The position numbers and the translations under genes are program-made. From positions 71,261,266 to 71,325,265 of the forward strand of contig NC_084837.1 of the NCBI RefSeq assembly GCF_033115175.1: a stretch of DNA of 64,000 nucleotides. Direction: 5' to 3'. This DNA is from Lepus europaeus. Its lineage: Eukaryota > Chordata > Mammalia > Lagomorpha > Leporidae. Positions 12,001-23,859 of the stretch are shown here, piece by piece. How positions within the stretch are numbered: position 1 is the stretch's first letter; the number at the start of each line of letters is the position of its first letter. Below the pieces are notes generated by a model. The model was not told the origin of the DNA and made no database searches. It was given only the letters and a program-made list of their open reading frames with translations.

Positions 12001-15000
12001 GAGGCAGAGAGAGAGAGAGAGAGGTCTTCCATCCACTGGTTCACTCCCCAATAGGCCACAATGGCTGGGGCTGGGCCAATCCAAAGGCAGGAACCAGGAG
12101 CTTCATCCAGGTCTTCCCACAAGGGTGCAGGGGCCCAAGGACTTGGACCATCTTCTACTGCTTTCCCAGGCCATACCACAGAGCTGGATCAGAAGTAGAG
12201 CAGCCATGACTCCAACTGGCGCCCATATGGGATGCCAGCACTGCAGGCAGTGACTTTACCTGCTATGCCACAGCACTGGCCCCTGATTACTATACTTTTG
12301 TAATATGTCTTAAATAGTGTGGTGCTTCCAGCTTTGTTCTTTTGTTTTGATAATTCAAAGTCTTCAATGGTTCCATATACATTAAAAGAATTTTTTTCCC
12401 TAGTTCTGTAAAAAAAAAAAAAAATCAAATTTCAATACTTAGTCCATTGAACATGTAGGTTAGTTTGGGTAGAATGGACATTTTGACAATTCTGGTTCTT
12501 TGAATCCATTAATATAGATTATCTTTCCATTTATTTACATCATTTTCAATTTCTTTCATCAATTTTTAAATAATGTTCAGTGTACAGATTTTTATATTCT
12601 TGGTTAAATTTATTTATATTTTTTATGCTACTACCATAAATGTGATTGTTTTCTTGATATTTTTAAATATCCCCAAAGCAGCATTTATTTACCTATTGGA
12701 TTCCAAACATTTACTTTAGATGTCTGGCATTTCATAATTATGTATCTTGATTGATGTGGGCTGACCCACAATGAGCTGTCAGGATATATGTCATCTACAA
12801 ACAAAGACAATTTAAAATGTCCCTTTTTTATTTGAATTTTTTTTTTTTGACAGGCAGAGTGGACAGTGAGAGAGAGAGACAGAGAAAAAGGTCCTCCTTT
12901 TGCCGTTGGTTCACCCTCCAATGGCCGCCGTGGCAGGTGCGCTGCGGCCGGCGCACCAAGCTGATCCGATGGCAGGAGCCAGGTGCTTCTCCTGGTCTCC
13001 CGTGGGGTGCAGGGCCCAAGCACTTGGGCCATCCTCCACTGCACTCCCTGGCCACAGCAGAGAGCTGGCCTGGAAGAGGAGCAACCGGGATAGAATCCGG
13101 TGCCCCGACCGGGACTAGAACCCGGTGTGCCGGCGCTGCAAGGCGGAGGATTACCCTACTGAGCCGCGGCGCCGGCTGAATGGTTTTTTAAAAATTTTAT
13201 TTAAGTTATACAAGTTTTATGTATTTCCTATATACAGATTTAGGAACACAGTGACACTTCCTTCCTTACCCTCCCTCCTAGCTATGCTCCAACCCTTTCT
13301 CTTCCTCCCTCTCTCATTCCCACTCATAATTTTTACAAATATCTACTTTCAGTTTACTTAATGATTCTACAGCTATCCCTACACTAAGTAAAGAGTTCAA
13401 CAAAAAGTACGAAGGGAAAAAATAAAAAAACACTATTCTTCAACAGAGTAGACAGAGGCTATAAGCAATCATCAAATCTCAAAATGTCTATTTCACTCAA
13501 TACATTACATTTCAGCTACTCTGTTAGTTACCTTGGATCAGGGAAAACATATGACATCTGTCTTTTTGGGACTGCCTTATTTCACTAAGTATAATGGTGG
13601 CCAGTTGTGTCCATCTTGTTGCAAAAGACAGAATTTCATTTTTTTTTTTTTTTACAGCTGAGTACTACTCCATAGTGTACACATACCATAATTTCTTTAT
13701 CTAGTTAACAGTTAATGGACATCTGGGTTGATTCCATATCTTAGCTATTTTGAATTATGCTGCAGTGAACATGGGGTACAGATAATTCTTTCAAATACTG
13801 ATTTCTTTTGGTTTGGGTAAATTCCCAGGAGTGGTACGGCTGGGCCATATGGTACATCTATAATCAGATTTCTGAGATATGTCCATGCTGTTTTCCACAG
13901 TGGCTACACCAGTTTACATTCCCACCAACAGTGAACCAGGGTACCTTTTCCCCCACATCCTCGCTAGCATTTTTGGTTTGTTGATTTCTGTATGAGAGCC
14001 TTTCTAACTGGAGTGAGATGAAACCCCACTGTAGTTTTGAATTGCATTTCCCTGATGGCTAGTGATCCTGAGCATTTTCTTAAGTGTCTTCTGGCCATTT
14101 GCATTTCCTCTCTTGAAAAATGGCCATTCAAGTTCTTTGTCCATGTCTTAACTTGATTGTTTTGTTGTTGAATTTCTGGAGCACTGTACAGATTCTGGAT
14201 GTTAACCCTTTATCAGTTGCATAGTTTGAAAATATTTTCTCCCATTCTGTTAGCTGCCTCTTCACTTCACAGAGAGCATCTTTTGCAGTGCAGAAGTTTT
14301 TCAGCTTGAGGTTATCCCATTTATCAATTTTGACTTTGACTGCCTGTGCTTCAGGGTCTTTTCCAAGAAGTCTTTTCCTATGTCAATGTCTTGCAGAGTT
14401 TCCCCAACGTTTTCTAGTAATTTGATAGGTCATAGATTTAGGTCTTTGATCCAATTTGAGAGTATTTTTGTATAAAGTGTAAGGTATGGGTCTAGTTTCA
14501 TACTCTGCATGTGGAGATCCAGTTTCCCCAGCACCAATTGTTAAAGAGTATATCCTTGCTCCAGGGATGAATTTTAGCTCCTTTGTCAAAGTTTAGTGAC
14601 GTTGATCAACAACATGGTGACTTCAAAGGATTCTGTAAGTTATGATGTTTTACTTCTTTATGTATACAAAGAATTACAACTTGAGTCCATGAGTGAGCTT
14701 AAAAAAGTGGATCTTGAAAGAGGTTTTTAACATTGAAATGAGACTTTAGTATTCATTCACTAATGAATGATGAAATACACCAAAAATTTCTGAATCAAGA
14801 TGGTTATGACAATGAAAATGATGTTAACACTGCAGGAAAAGTGTCTCTAGATGGCATGGTCAAAGTGATGGGATTATTGAAGGACAATGGAAGCATGAAT
14901 TCATAACAGGACAAGAAATTGTCTCAGTTTTTAAATTCAGACATGCTTCTAAGACAAAAAAATCTATTGTTAACAAGGCACATGACTTTGGAGGAAACAT

Positions 15001-17757
15001 TTCAAAAAGCCATTCAGCAGAATGGCTGCCTATGCCTAAGGGAACTGGTCATTGAACTGATTCTCATCTTTCTTCTAAACTGAAAAAAAATAAAATAAAA
15101 ATGCTGTGTACACTATGCCTTTTAACCAAAATGCAGCATTGTAGGTAGAGATTGGAAGCCTGTGATTGTTGGTCTGCTGATTAACAGCTGAGACAGGTAT
15201 TCTAGTGATGCTACTGTGCATGTTAATTATTACTGTGAACACATTCATTTTTCACTGCATAAATGGTATGTCATATTTTTAGCATTGAGTACTTATATAA
15301 GAATAGTTATAAAATTATTGCTTACTAATAGCATATAAATTCAGAGTGAGGAATGATGGTGATACCAGATAATCACAGATTGTCTCCTTAGGTGACTAAG
15401 ACAGTCACACCTTTGCTTTCTGATGATTCAATATATACAAACTTTGTTTCATGCACAAAATTATTTAATCTTTTTTCAAAATTAACTATAGTCTGTGTGT
15501 GTAAGGTATATATGAAACATAAATGAATTTAATGTTTAGACTTGGGTCCCATCCCCAATATATCACATTATATAAATGAAAATATCTAAAGATGTTCAAA
15601 ACTTGAAGCATTTTTGGTCTCAAGTCCTGTGTAAAATGAATATTCAACCTGTATTATGATTATTCATGAATAGAGAATCTTGAAACTCTACCAGTGAGAC
15701 TCTGTCTTTCCTATATTAACAAGGTAATCAAAGAGTGACCTGGATTCTAAAACTATTTTTTAACTTTTATTTAATGAATATAAATTTCCAAAGTACATCT
15801 TATGGATTACAATGGCTTTCTCCCCCATAACTTCCCTCCCACCCACAACCCTCCCCTCTCCCGCTCCCTCTCCCCTTCCATTCACACCAAGATTCATTTT
15901 CAATTCTCTTTATATACAGAAGATCAGTTTAGTATATATTAAGTAAAGATTTCAACAGTTTGTACCCACATAGAAACACAAAGTGAAAAATACTGTTTGA
16001 GTACTAGTTATAGCATTAAATCACAATGTACAGCACATTAAGGACAGAGATCCTACATGAGGAGTGAGTGCACAGTGACTCCTGCTGTTGACTTAACAAA
16101 TTGACGCTCTTGTTTATGGCATCAGTAATCACCCTAGGCTCTTGTCATGAGTTGCCAAGGCTATGGAAGCCTTTTGAGTTCGCCAACTCTGATCATGTTT
16201 AGATAAGGTCATAGTCAAAGTGGAAGTTCACTCCTCCCTTCAGAGAAAGGTACCTCCTTCTTTGATGGCCCCATTCTTTCCACTGGGATCTCAATCACTG
16301 AGATCTTTCATTTAGGTCATTTTTTTTTTTTTTTGACAGAGTGTCTTGGCTTTCCATGCCTGAAATACTCTAATGGGTTCTTCAGCCAGATCCGAATGCC
16401 TTAAGGGCTGATTCTGAGGTCAGAGTGCTGTTTAGGACATCTGCCATTCTATAAGTCTGCTGTGTATCCTGCTTCCCATGTTGGATCGTTTTTTTTTCCC
16501 CTTTTTTTATTCTATTAATTAGTATTTTCAGACACTAGTCTTGTTTTTGTGATCCCTTTGACTCTTAGTCCTATCATTATGATCAATTGTGAACAGAAAT
16601 TGATCACTTGGAATCCCCTGATATGTTTCTAACGCTACCATTTGGGGCAAGTCCGATTGAGCATGTCCCAAATTGTACATCTTTTCTTTCTCTTGGATTC
16701 TAAAACCATTAATACTTAGAAAGTGATGTTTAAATAAACCCTGGTTCTTTTTTGTTGTTGTTGTTGTTGTTAAGATTTATTTATTTATTTGAAAGGCAGA
16801 GTAACAGAGAGGCAGAGAGAAAAAGATTTCGGTTCACTTTCTAATGGCAGCAACAGCCAAAGCTGGGCAGATCTGAAGCCAGGAGCCAGGAGCTTCTTGC
16901 AGGTCTCCCACATGGGTGCAAGGGCCCAAGGACTTAAGCCATCTGGTTTTCCAGGTCATAGCAGAGAGCTGGATTGGAAGTGGAGCAGCCAGGACTCAAA
17001 CCAGTACCCATATGGGATGCTGGCACTGCAGGCAGCAGCTTATGCACTATTGCACAGCACCGGTCATAAATCTTGACTCTTTCACTGGATTCTTTATGGA
17101 TGTATTATCAAAAGGCCAGCCTACGATTGTTTTGAATAAATACTATTTTCTGGTAGGTCATAATCTGCTGTCCTCTTCTCATCTCTCTACTTTCCTTTTT
17201 TTTCCTCATTTGTATTTTGCCTTCAACTACATTCTCTTTGAATAGAATATGGTCTGAAAAGTAAATTTTATAGCCAGACCAAGGGAAGGTAAACAAGAGT
17301 CACCTAGCAGCCAGTAGGCAAGTGAACTGTGAGGCAACAGTCACGTCTTTACTGTTTCAGGGGAAATGAGCATTACAGAGGATGAAGCATCTATGTCCAC
17401 AGTGATCACATTAATTTAAAGGAAATAAGTGAATTCAAAGTCCAAAAGAAGAAAAGAATTCAACTGGAAATTTCTGTTTCCCATTCTATTTTGGCACTAA
17501 GTTCCTCAGTGACTCCAGTAGAACACTTACTTTATTAAAAACAAAGTAAGTGGAGCCGGCACAGTGGCGTAGTGGGTAAAGCTGCCACCTGCAGTGCCTG
17601 CATTCCATATGGACACTAGTTCATGTCCTGGCTGCCCTACTTCTGGTCCAGTTCTCTGCTATGGCCTGGGAAAGCAGTGGAAGATGGCCCAAGTCCTTGG
17701 GCCTCTGCACCCGCGTGGAGACCCAGAAATGTTTCTATAGGGCTAGAGCTTTTAAAA

Positions 17758-17796
<39 letters not shown>

Positions 17797-18042
17797 CAGC
17801 ATTGCCTTGAGGGAATGACTACAACATAAAGCCCACTGAAGGGAGATTAATATTGATAAACAACTCCCTAATTGAAATATATTTTTTGAATTTCTATTCT
17901 TAAAATCTTTTCTAAGTTTTCATATTATACTTCAAAAATACTGGTATTTTTAAAGGATGTATTGGCATATAAAATAGGATGCTCTACTTACCCAGTTTTG
18001 AAGCTTTAAGAATTCTTCAATGCTTTTTGGAGGTTCTTGCAT
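8790..18042 (-). CDS. FAM227B: FAM227B, 5' part (two coding exons; remainder off the left edge)
   Basis: On the minus strand the start codon at 18042-18040 opens an exon to 17992 (17 codons, [17 protein letters not shown]). This joins in phase 0 to exon 9021-8790 (77 codons plus one base), beginning [15 protein letters not shown]. Both exons have proper AG/GT borders. The joined protein matches my memory of the human FAM227B N-terminus, and the position head to head with DTWD1 agrees with human 15q21.2. The family is defined by an aromatic FWWh region of unknown function, which lies further C-terminal and is not in this window. The exon ends in phase 1, so the protein continues past the left edge. 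I found no further FAM227B exon in 1-8789. Confidence 0.9.
9162..9472 (+). mobile_element. CSINE with TCTAATTAAAA tail
   Basis: Starts GGGGCCGACACCATGGC and ends CTACCTGTCTAATTAAAAAAAAAA. Target duplication TGAAATAATC at left and right. Its 3' flank is the source-like copy of the segment at 6765-6784. Confidence 0.92.
9655..10070 (+). mobile_element. MaLR-type LTR remnant
   Basis: Contains CATGTATTAGAAACTTGGTC, GGTGATATTAAGAGGCGG, GCCCTCACCAGTGCCAGCACCAT and GGACTTTCAACTTCCAATAATGTGAGCTAAAT. This is the usual order in MST/MLT1 LTRs. Confidence 0.65.
11015..11222 (-). mobile_element. CSINE, old, internally deleted, inside L1
   Basis: Target duplications TTGATCATAGTCATTC (10999) and TTGATCATAGCCACTC (11223) flank a 208-bp antisense SINE missing its middle. 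Confidence 0.85.
11958..12284 (-). mobile_element. CSINE inside L1
   Basis: Antisense; flanked by TGATTATTATACTTTT and TGATTACTATACTTTT. The L1 sequence continues on both sides. Confidence 0.9.
12838..13176 (-). mobile_element. CSINE, young-looking, between two L1 pieces
   Basis: Antisense, T10 then GACAGGCAGAGTGGACAG, ending GCCGCGGCGCCGGC. It sits at the boundary of the old L1 and a second L1 copy. Confidence 0.92.
13177..14600 (-). mobile_element. L1 3' part (ORF2 end plus 3' UTR), 5'-truncated
   Basis: The + strand shows the complement of ORF2: CATGGGGTACAGATAATTC, GTTTTCCACAGTGGCTACAC and CCCACCAACAGTG. The 3' UTR is at the left end (ACACTTCCTTCCTTACCCTC). No intact ORF. Confidence 0.88.
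14600..15105 (+). pseudogene. Unidentified coding-like relic, possible processed pseudogene
   Basis: In one frame 14769-15083 reads 105 codons with a single internal stop (TAA at 14904), ends TGA, and is followed by an A-rich stretch resembling a poly(A) tail. Upstream, 14629-14730 reads open in another frame with coding-like content ([13 protein letters not shown]). I do not recognise the protein. It could be a frameshifted retrocopy or chance. Confidence 0.35.
15757..16693 (-). mobile_element. L1 3' UTR insertion, 5'-truncated
   Basis: A 937-bp antisense L1 3' end with near-perfect 16-bp target duplications: TGGATTCTAAAACTAT (15741) and TGGATTCTAAAACCAT (16694). It carries a C-rich tract (ACCCTCCCCTCTCCC) typical of the rabbit L1 3' UTR. 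Confidence 0.92.
16755..17065 (-). mobile_element. CSINE with (GTT)n tail
   Basis: Antisense; the tail is a (GTT)n run (16754-16771), i.e. (AAC)n in the element, followed by AAGATTTATTTATTTATTTG. Diverged target duplications ATAAACCCTGGTTCTTT / ATAAATCTTGACTCTTT. Confidence 0.88.
17552..17794 (+). mobile_element. CSINE 5' part ending in A34
   Basis: Starts GGAGCCGGCACAGTGGCGTAG and stops after CCCGCGTGGAGACCCAG. About 30 unrelated bases follow, then an uninterrupted run of 34 A (17761-17794). Confidence 0.85.
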
Positions 18043-18045
18043 TTT
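17992..18045 (-). CDS. FAM227B: FAM227B exon with start codon
   Basis: Read on the minus strand: acceptor TTTCATTAG, then AAAATG, then a donor GG|GTAAGTAG next to 17992. The ATG is at 18042-18040. The three bases before the ATG (AAA) are in frame and keep an upstream frame open across this junction. Confidence 0.88.
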
Positions 18046-18589
18046 CTAATGAAATAAAATCAACATTGCTCATTGGCATAAATTCAGGTTGTTCATAATA
18101 TTTATATATAATTTATTTAAATTGTGATACTCTACTAGGTTAAAATTTTCAGAGCTGTAATACATTATAAAATATTCCACTTATAAGGTCCCTGCACTTT
18201 GAAAAGGAACATAGATAAATGTTTAAATTCTGAGGTTCCAAACCAAATTTTGCAAAACCCTTCTCTCTTATACACTTCCCCTAGAGAAAAACTTCACATG
18301 AATCTTGCTAAATGTCTTCACTTAAAATTCCTACAAGAGTTCCAAGAAATTTAGAACCATTGTGGATGGTGTCCATAATAAATCCATGGCCAGAAATATA
18401 ATAATAAATTCCTCTTGCTGATGAATTATTTTAGAAAGACATGGTGACATGGTGAATATAATTTAAATATTTAACTTACAATTTAAATATTAGGATGTTT
18501 CAGTCTAATAAGCAATAATACATTCGTATTAGTAGTTTTATTGTGAACTGAAAATGTATTCACTGTTACACACATTAATGTTAATGGAG

Positions 18590-18775
18590 ACCACACCTTG
18601 GTCATTTTTGCCTTGGAGACTGCATACATTCTTCCTTCTGCTTAGAAGCTTCTCGGTCCCCACGTCTCTCCAATTCTTTCTTTATATATTTAACTCTTAC
18701 TTTAAGTATCAAATTAAAAGTCACTTTTCTCAGGAAGCCTTCTTTGACTCCCCAGATGTTTCTGCATAGTAACAT
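18590..18775. repeat. L2-like ancient LINE fragment
   Basis: TTGGAGACTGCATACATTCTTCC...AAAAGTCACTTTTCTCAGGAAGCCTTCTTTGACTCCCC resembles the common LINE2 3' end. Weak, assigned from memory. Confidence 0.4.
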
Positions 18776-18779
18776 AGAG

Positions 18780-19480
18780 CAGATTCATATGAGTAAGAAC
18801 ACAGAGACTATGGTGTAATCATGGCTGAACTGTCTAAATTTCACACAGTGGCTGTGGCATAGCCAGTGCATAAGAAGTACTTAGAGTATGCAAAAATTAA
18901 TGAGCAAATTAGTAGATGAATGTCAGAAATGTGTAGCCATTTGAGAAGTAATAATGAAAACATTTCTAGAGAATTAAAAACCAGTGAAAAGAAAATAAAA
19001 ATAAGAATTTTGGAAGTCTAATAACCTAATGTTCACAATGACATGGCTGGATAGATTACAATTACACCTCATTTTTCTTTATAAAAATATATTTTACATT
19101 AATAAATAAAACAGCTAAAATGATAAAACCACAGGGCTATGTTCTGAAAAAAATTCATATTTAAGGTTGAAAGAATATTTTATTCTCAATATTGTTTGAT
19201 ATATATAATGGCTATAACTAAATTTATAACTGGCAATACAATAACAGTACAATGAAGGGCATCTGTGGAAGCCATTATAGAAAATAAGTGTTCAGAGAGG
19301 AGCAAAGATGAATAGAGCTGTCAAGAAAATTTTACAAAAAACATGGCTCCCTAGTGCTAGTGAGACTGAGGAGGGTGAGGGATACAAGAAACAGTGTGCA
19401 TGAAAGGCTTGGAGACATACAGAGAAAATGTTCAATAAATACACTCAGGGATAATTTGGTTATATGGAACTAGCAGTTTA
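18780..19480. other. FAM227B intron, no feature seen
   Basis: AT-rich intronic sequence with no SINE, exon or clear repeat recognised. Confidence 0.4.
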
Positions 19481-20134
19481 CATGTACATTTTAAATTTAT
19501 TTTTAAATTTTGGATTAACGTACAACTCAAAATTGTTAAGGAGTATAGTGCAATAGTTCAACGCATACACACAATATAAATGAATCATACCAGGCAATTG
19601 GCCTTCTTATTTCTTTATCTTTCTGTTTTTAGAGCCCACCATTTTTTCTGTTCCAGTCCTTTATAAAGAACATAATACAGTATCAATATCTATAGTCACT
19701 GAACTGTACTGTGCTTCAAGACACCAGAACCTTATATCCATGTTCTACTTAACAGAATGATCTCCAGTTCCATTCATTTTCATGAATTTGTCAGAATATC
19801 TTTTCCTTATCACAGAACAATATTCCATTGTGCATATATTCCATATTTTCTTAACCTTTTCATCCATCAACGAACACATAAGTTGATTCCATATAGTGGT
19901 TATTGTGAATAGTGCTGCAATCAACATGGGAGTACCAGGTGTCTCTTTCATACATTGATTTAAGTTCCTTTTAACCATATCCAGAAAAGGGATAGATGAT
20001 TGATAAATCTATTTTTGGTTTATAGAAGAACTTCCATGCTGTTCTCGATATCTGTATTAATTTGCATTAAGATCAAGAGTGTATCAACGGTTTCCTTTTC
20101 TCCACATCCTTGCCTCATTTATTTTCTTCTTCCT

Positions 20135-20458
20135 TGTTTTTTTTTAAAGATTTTATTTATTTATTTGAGAGGTAGAGTTAGAGAGGGAGACAGAGAGAAC
20201 GGTCTTCCTTCCATTCATTCACTCCCCAGATGGCTGCAACAGCCGGAGCTGCGCTGATCCGAAGCCAGGAACCAGGTGCTTTTTCCCAGTCTCCCACATG
20301 GGCAAAGGGGCACAAGGACTTGGGCCATCTTCTACTTCTTTCCCAGACCATAGCAGAGAGCTGGATTGGAAGAAGGGCATCCAGGACTAGAATCAGCGCC
20401 CTTATGGGATGCCGGCGCCACAGACAGAATATTAACCTATTGCAACATGGAGCCAGCC
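20135..20458 (-). mobile_element. CSINE inside L1
   Basis: Antisense; AAAGATTTTATTTATTTATTTGAGAGG at the tail, GGAGCCAGCC at the head. Confidence 0.9.
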
Positions 20459-20569
20459 TCTTTTTTCTTCTGTTTATAAGCCATTCTAATTGGAATAAGA
20501 TGGTATATCACTGTGGTTTTTAATTGCATTTCCTTAATGACTAGTGATATTCAGCATGTTTCTCCTAAA

Positions 20570-20888
20570 TTTTTTAAAGATTATTTATTTATTTGAAAGT
20601 CAGGGTTACAGAGAGAAAAGGAAAGGCAGTGAGAGAGAGGTCTTCCAACCGCTGGTTCACTCCTCATTCGGCTGCAATAGCCGGGGCTGCACCGATCTGA
20701 AGCCAGGAGCCAGGAGCTTCCACTGGATCTCCCATATGGTTGCAGGGACCCAAGGATTTGGGCCATCTTCTACTGCTTTCCCAGGCCATAGCAGAGAGCT
20801 GGATCAGAAATAGAGCAGCTGGGATTAGAACCAGCACCCATATGGGATGCCAGTGCTGCAGGCCAGGGCTTTAACCCACTGTGCCCCA
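20570..20888 (-). mobile_element. CSINE inside L1
   Basis: Antisense; AAGATTATTTATTTATTTG at the tail, ending AACCCACTGTGCCCC. Confidence 0.9.
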
Positions 20889-21765
20889 GAGTACATTGTT
20901 TCTTAAAACCATTCAGCCAGTCTGTACCTTTTAATTGGGGAATTTAATCCATTTTCATTCAAAGTTATTATTGATAAGTAATGGTCTAGTCTTGTTTTTA
21001 AATATTTCTTTGGTTTCTTTTGAATGTCCATTGTTCTTTTTCTAGATGATTTTATGCTTTCACCTATTTTCATGATGTTCACTGTGTTTGCTTCCATATA
21101 TAGGACATGCTGAAGTATCCTAAGGCTCGTATTCTGGTAATGGAAAGTCTTCATTTCACTTTCATTTATGAAAGATAACTTCACTGGTAAAGTAATTTTG
21201 GTTGACAGCTATTTGCATTGAGAACTTGGATATACCATTCCATTTTGTCTAAGCAGATAAGGTTTCTGTTGAAAAATCTGCTGTTAATCCAATGGAGAAT
21301 TTCTTAAAAGTGACCTGGTGCTTTTTTCTTGTAAATTTTATAATTGTTTTTGGTGTAAATTTGTGAATATGACAGTAATGTGTCATAGTAATGGTACTTT
21401 CTGACCATGTCTTTTTGGAATCCTATGAACCTCCTGTACTTGGATGTCCTCATCTTCCTCCAGTTTGTGAAAGTTTTCAGTTACTATTTTATTAAATAGA
21501 TTATTCTTTGCCTTTTCCCTTTTCCCACAGGGGTCCCAAGCATGCAAATAATATTTTGTTTAACTGTATCTCAACAATCTTTGAGGTTGTCTCCATTCTA
21601 CTTTTTTTTTTTTTTTTGTCCGAGATATTTCAAAAAACGTGACTTCATGTTAAGATACTGCTTCGTCTGACTGATCGGATTTATTGTTGACAGGTTTTAA
21701 TTGCATTTTTTATTTGACTTACTAAGTTCTTAAAGATCTATATTTCGTTCTTTTTTTAACACTTT

Positions 21766-22037
21766 GGGGGCTGGTGCTCTAGCATGATGGGTAAATCTAC
21801 TGACTCCGGTGCCAGCAGCCCATGTGGGTGTCAGTTAGAGTCATGACTACTCCACTTCTGATATAGCTCCCTGCTAATGCACCTGGGAAAGTGAAAGAAG
21901 ATGATCCAAGTCTTGGGAATCCTGGAACCATGAAGGAGACCCAGAAGAAGCTCCTGGCTCCTGGCTTTGGATCAGCCCAGCTCTGGCCATTGTGGCCATT
22001 TGGGAAGTGAATCAGCAGATGGAAGATTTCTCTCTAT

Positions 22038-22084
<47 letters not shown>

Positions 22085-22120
22085 TCTGAATTTCAAATAA
22101 ATAAATAAATATTTTTTTGA
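21766..22120 (+). mobile_element. CSINE with expanded (TC)n, inside L1
   Basis: Starts GGGGGCTGGTGCTCTAGC, contains a pure (CT) run near 22047-22078, and ends AATTTCAAATAAATAAATAAAT. Confidence 0.9.
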
Positions 22121-23197
22121 AAAAGATCTCATTTTGTTGAATTTGTTAATTTCATTTAACTATCTATATTCTCTTGTATCTCTTTGTTTAGACTTATAAT
22201 ACTTCTTTTGAATTCATTATCAGGCATTTTATCAATCTCCCTTTGTTTATATTTTGATACTAAATCATTACTCTGTTCCTTTTGGTGTCTTATATTATCT
22301 TATTTGTTCATACTTCTTATGTCCCTGCACTACTACTTGAACATCCAGCATAGTGGATGACTTTAAAGGTGGCTTTCATGGACTGATGGCTTTTGCTGAG
22401 GATGTTTTTTTTAGTTATCAGTTTGGTGGATTATTTCAGCATTACTTTCAGTTGGATGTCACATTGTGGTCCTTTCACTGCAGTGGATGTTATCAGTGTC
22501 ATGCATCAAGGGCATTCCTAGGGTTCAACGAGGTTCCTTGGTTCCCTTGTACATGGCTCCTCAGTCACTGTCCACATGAGGGGCAGAAGCCCTAGCAGTA
22601 TAGTTTTAGATGCCCAGGATACAAAAAACCCTAATTAAAACAATTTAAATGTTGACTTTTTTTTTCTTATAATGGCTGTCAAACTACTTCTAGTACAAAG
22701 AATTGAAAAGTAGACAAATTTCAATTAATGGGAATTAGAAAAATTGAATTAAGGAATTGAAATTTGTATAAGAAAATTCCAGCTAATTTCAATGTAAAAT
22801 TCTTTATCTTTCAGGATAAAGCTAAAAGGAGGCTAGGCATAACTTAAACAGACTTCTACTTTTGGTAGGGTATAGAAGAATGCAAGAGAAACATGGACAA
22901 AATAAAAAGCATACTCACTCTGTGAGGTTAATGAAAAGCAGTGGATGTTACTAAGCAGGATTAATTACATTATTTGTGGAAATTCAGAGTCCTTGTTCAA
23001 AAATCATTAAGAATTTCAAGATGGTACTATAAGAGCATTAAATCAGGGGCAAGGGGTCATTTTCTGCACGAGATTCTATCCTAAATGTAGAGGTCACAAG
23101 CCCATAACCTGACCCTGCCCTGGAAGCCTTGATGACTTGAAATCAGAAACAAGCAAGCTCTTTATAAGCAACCATAACGTTGTGGCAGTTTCCTTAC

Positions 23198-23265
23198 CTG
23201 TGAGCCACTTGTGGCCATCCATTGATGTTTCTGCTGGCCTACCATGGTGCAGCAATTTTGCAGAG
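23198..23265 (-). CDS. FAM227B: Probable FAM227B upstream exon with in-frame ATG
   Basis: Minus strand: a good acceptor (TGATTTCTCTTCAG) and a strong donor (CAG|GTAAGG) bound a 68-nt exon. It contains ACCATGG, a strong Kozak context, at 23245-23243. From there 16 codons run open to the donor. Spliced to 18045, the frame continues through AAA ATG into the MQEPP start. It may therefore be 5' UTR, or it may add 17 residues to FAM227B. The exon is inferred from splice signals only. Confidence 0.55.
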
Positions 23266-23859
23266 CTGAAGAGAAATCAGCAAGGCCTTCAACATAAGTG
23301 ATTTGGGGGAACAAACTGGAATCTGAAAGATATACAAACGCAAATACAAATGACTTAGCCAATTCCTTCTTCCCTACCCCCAAACCCCACTTTTTTTTAT
23401 GATAGTGGCAGTGGAGGACAATATGAAAAGAGAGAAACTGTACAGGACCATACATTTCCAGTTATTAGATTCCGCAACTTTAACAGAGTTGACCCCAGTG
23501 TTGAACCAACATTATATGAAACTTCAGTCCAACCTACATCAAGCTTAAATATTCAAAAGATATAAGAGGTGACCTTGAGGGAAAGAGGTTGGAGTTTGAG
23601 CTAATCACATGTGAAGTTAATTTAATTAAAGCTATTGTAAATTCTTAAACTCAGCTCAACTCCCGGAGTATTCTAAAAGGTCAGCCTCTAACTCTAAATA
23701 CCAAAGAAAGGAAAGGTCTTCTCTGAAAACAAGCAAAAATAAGTTTCAGCTTCCATAAGTTTCTCTACATAATGTGTAAACGCACAATAAATAAGACATA
23801 CAAAAGAAAGAGGAAAACAGGACCCTAAGTAATGGAAAACACTGTGAACATAAGCCAAT

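Larger units (their letters stand above)
10290..12836 (-). mobile_element. Ancient L1 remnant (3' UTR and ORF2 end), interrupted by SINEs
   Basis: The + strand reads the complement of a mammalian L1 3' part. Recognisable blocks are ACTATAGTCACCATTATG, CTTAGCATAATGTCCTTCAGG, GGGATTGCTAGATCAGATGG and CACCTTTGTCAAAAATCAATTG. It is heavily mutated with no open reading frame, and is split by SINE insertions at 11015-11222 and 11958-12284. Confidence 0.8.
19480..22625 (-). mobile_element. Long ancient L1/HAL1-type remnant, broken by three CSINEs
   Basis: The + strand carries complement blocks of L1 (ACTTAACAGAATGATCTCCAG, TATTGTGAATAGTGCTGCAAT) followed past 20900 by a 5'-type region (AGGTTTCTGTTGAAAAATCTG, CTCCTGTACTTGGATGTCC). 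It is dead, with many stops. Confidence 0.7.

Noticed and set aside
13990..14600. Reverse transcriptase gene
   Set aside because: The sequence is the complement of an L1 ORF2 3' part, truncated and full of stops, so it is annotated only as an L1 fragment.
23162..23455. A 97-codon minus-strand protein covering the FAM227B upstream exon
   Set aside because: Splice sites at 23265 and 23198 define a smaller exon. The rest is intron read-through.
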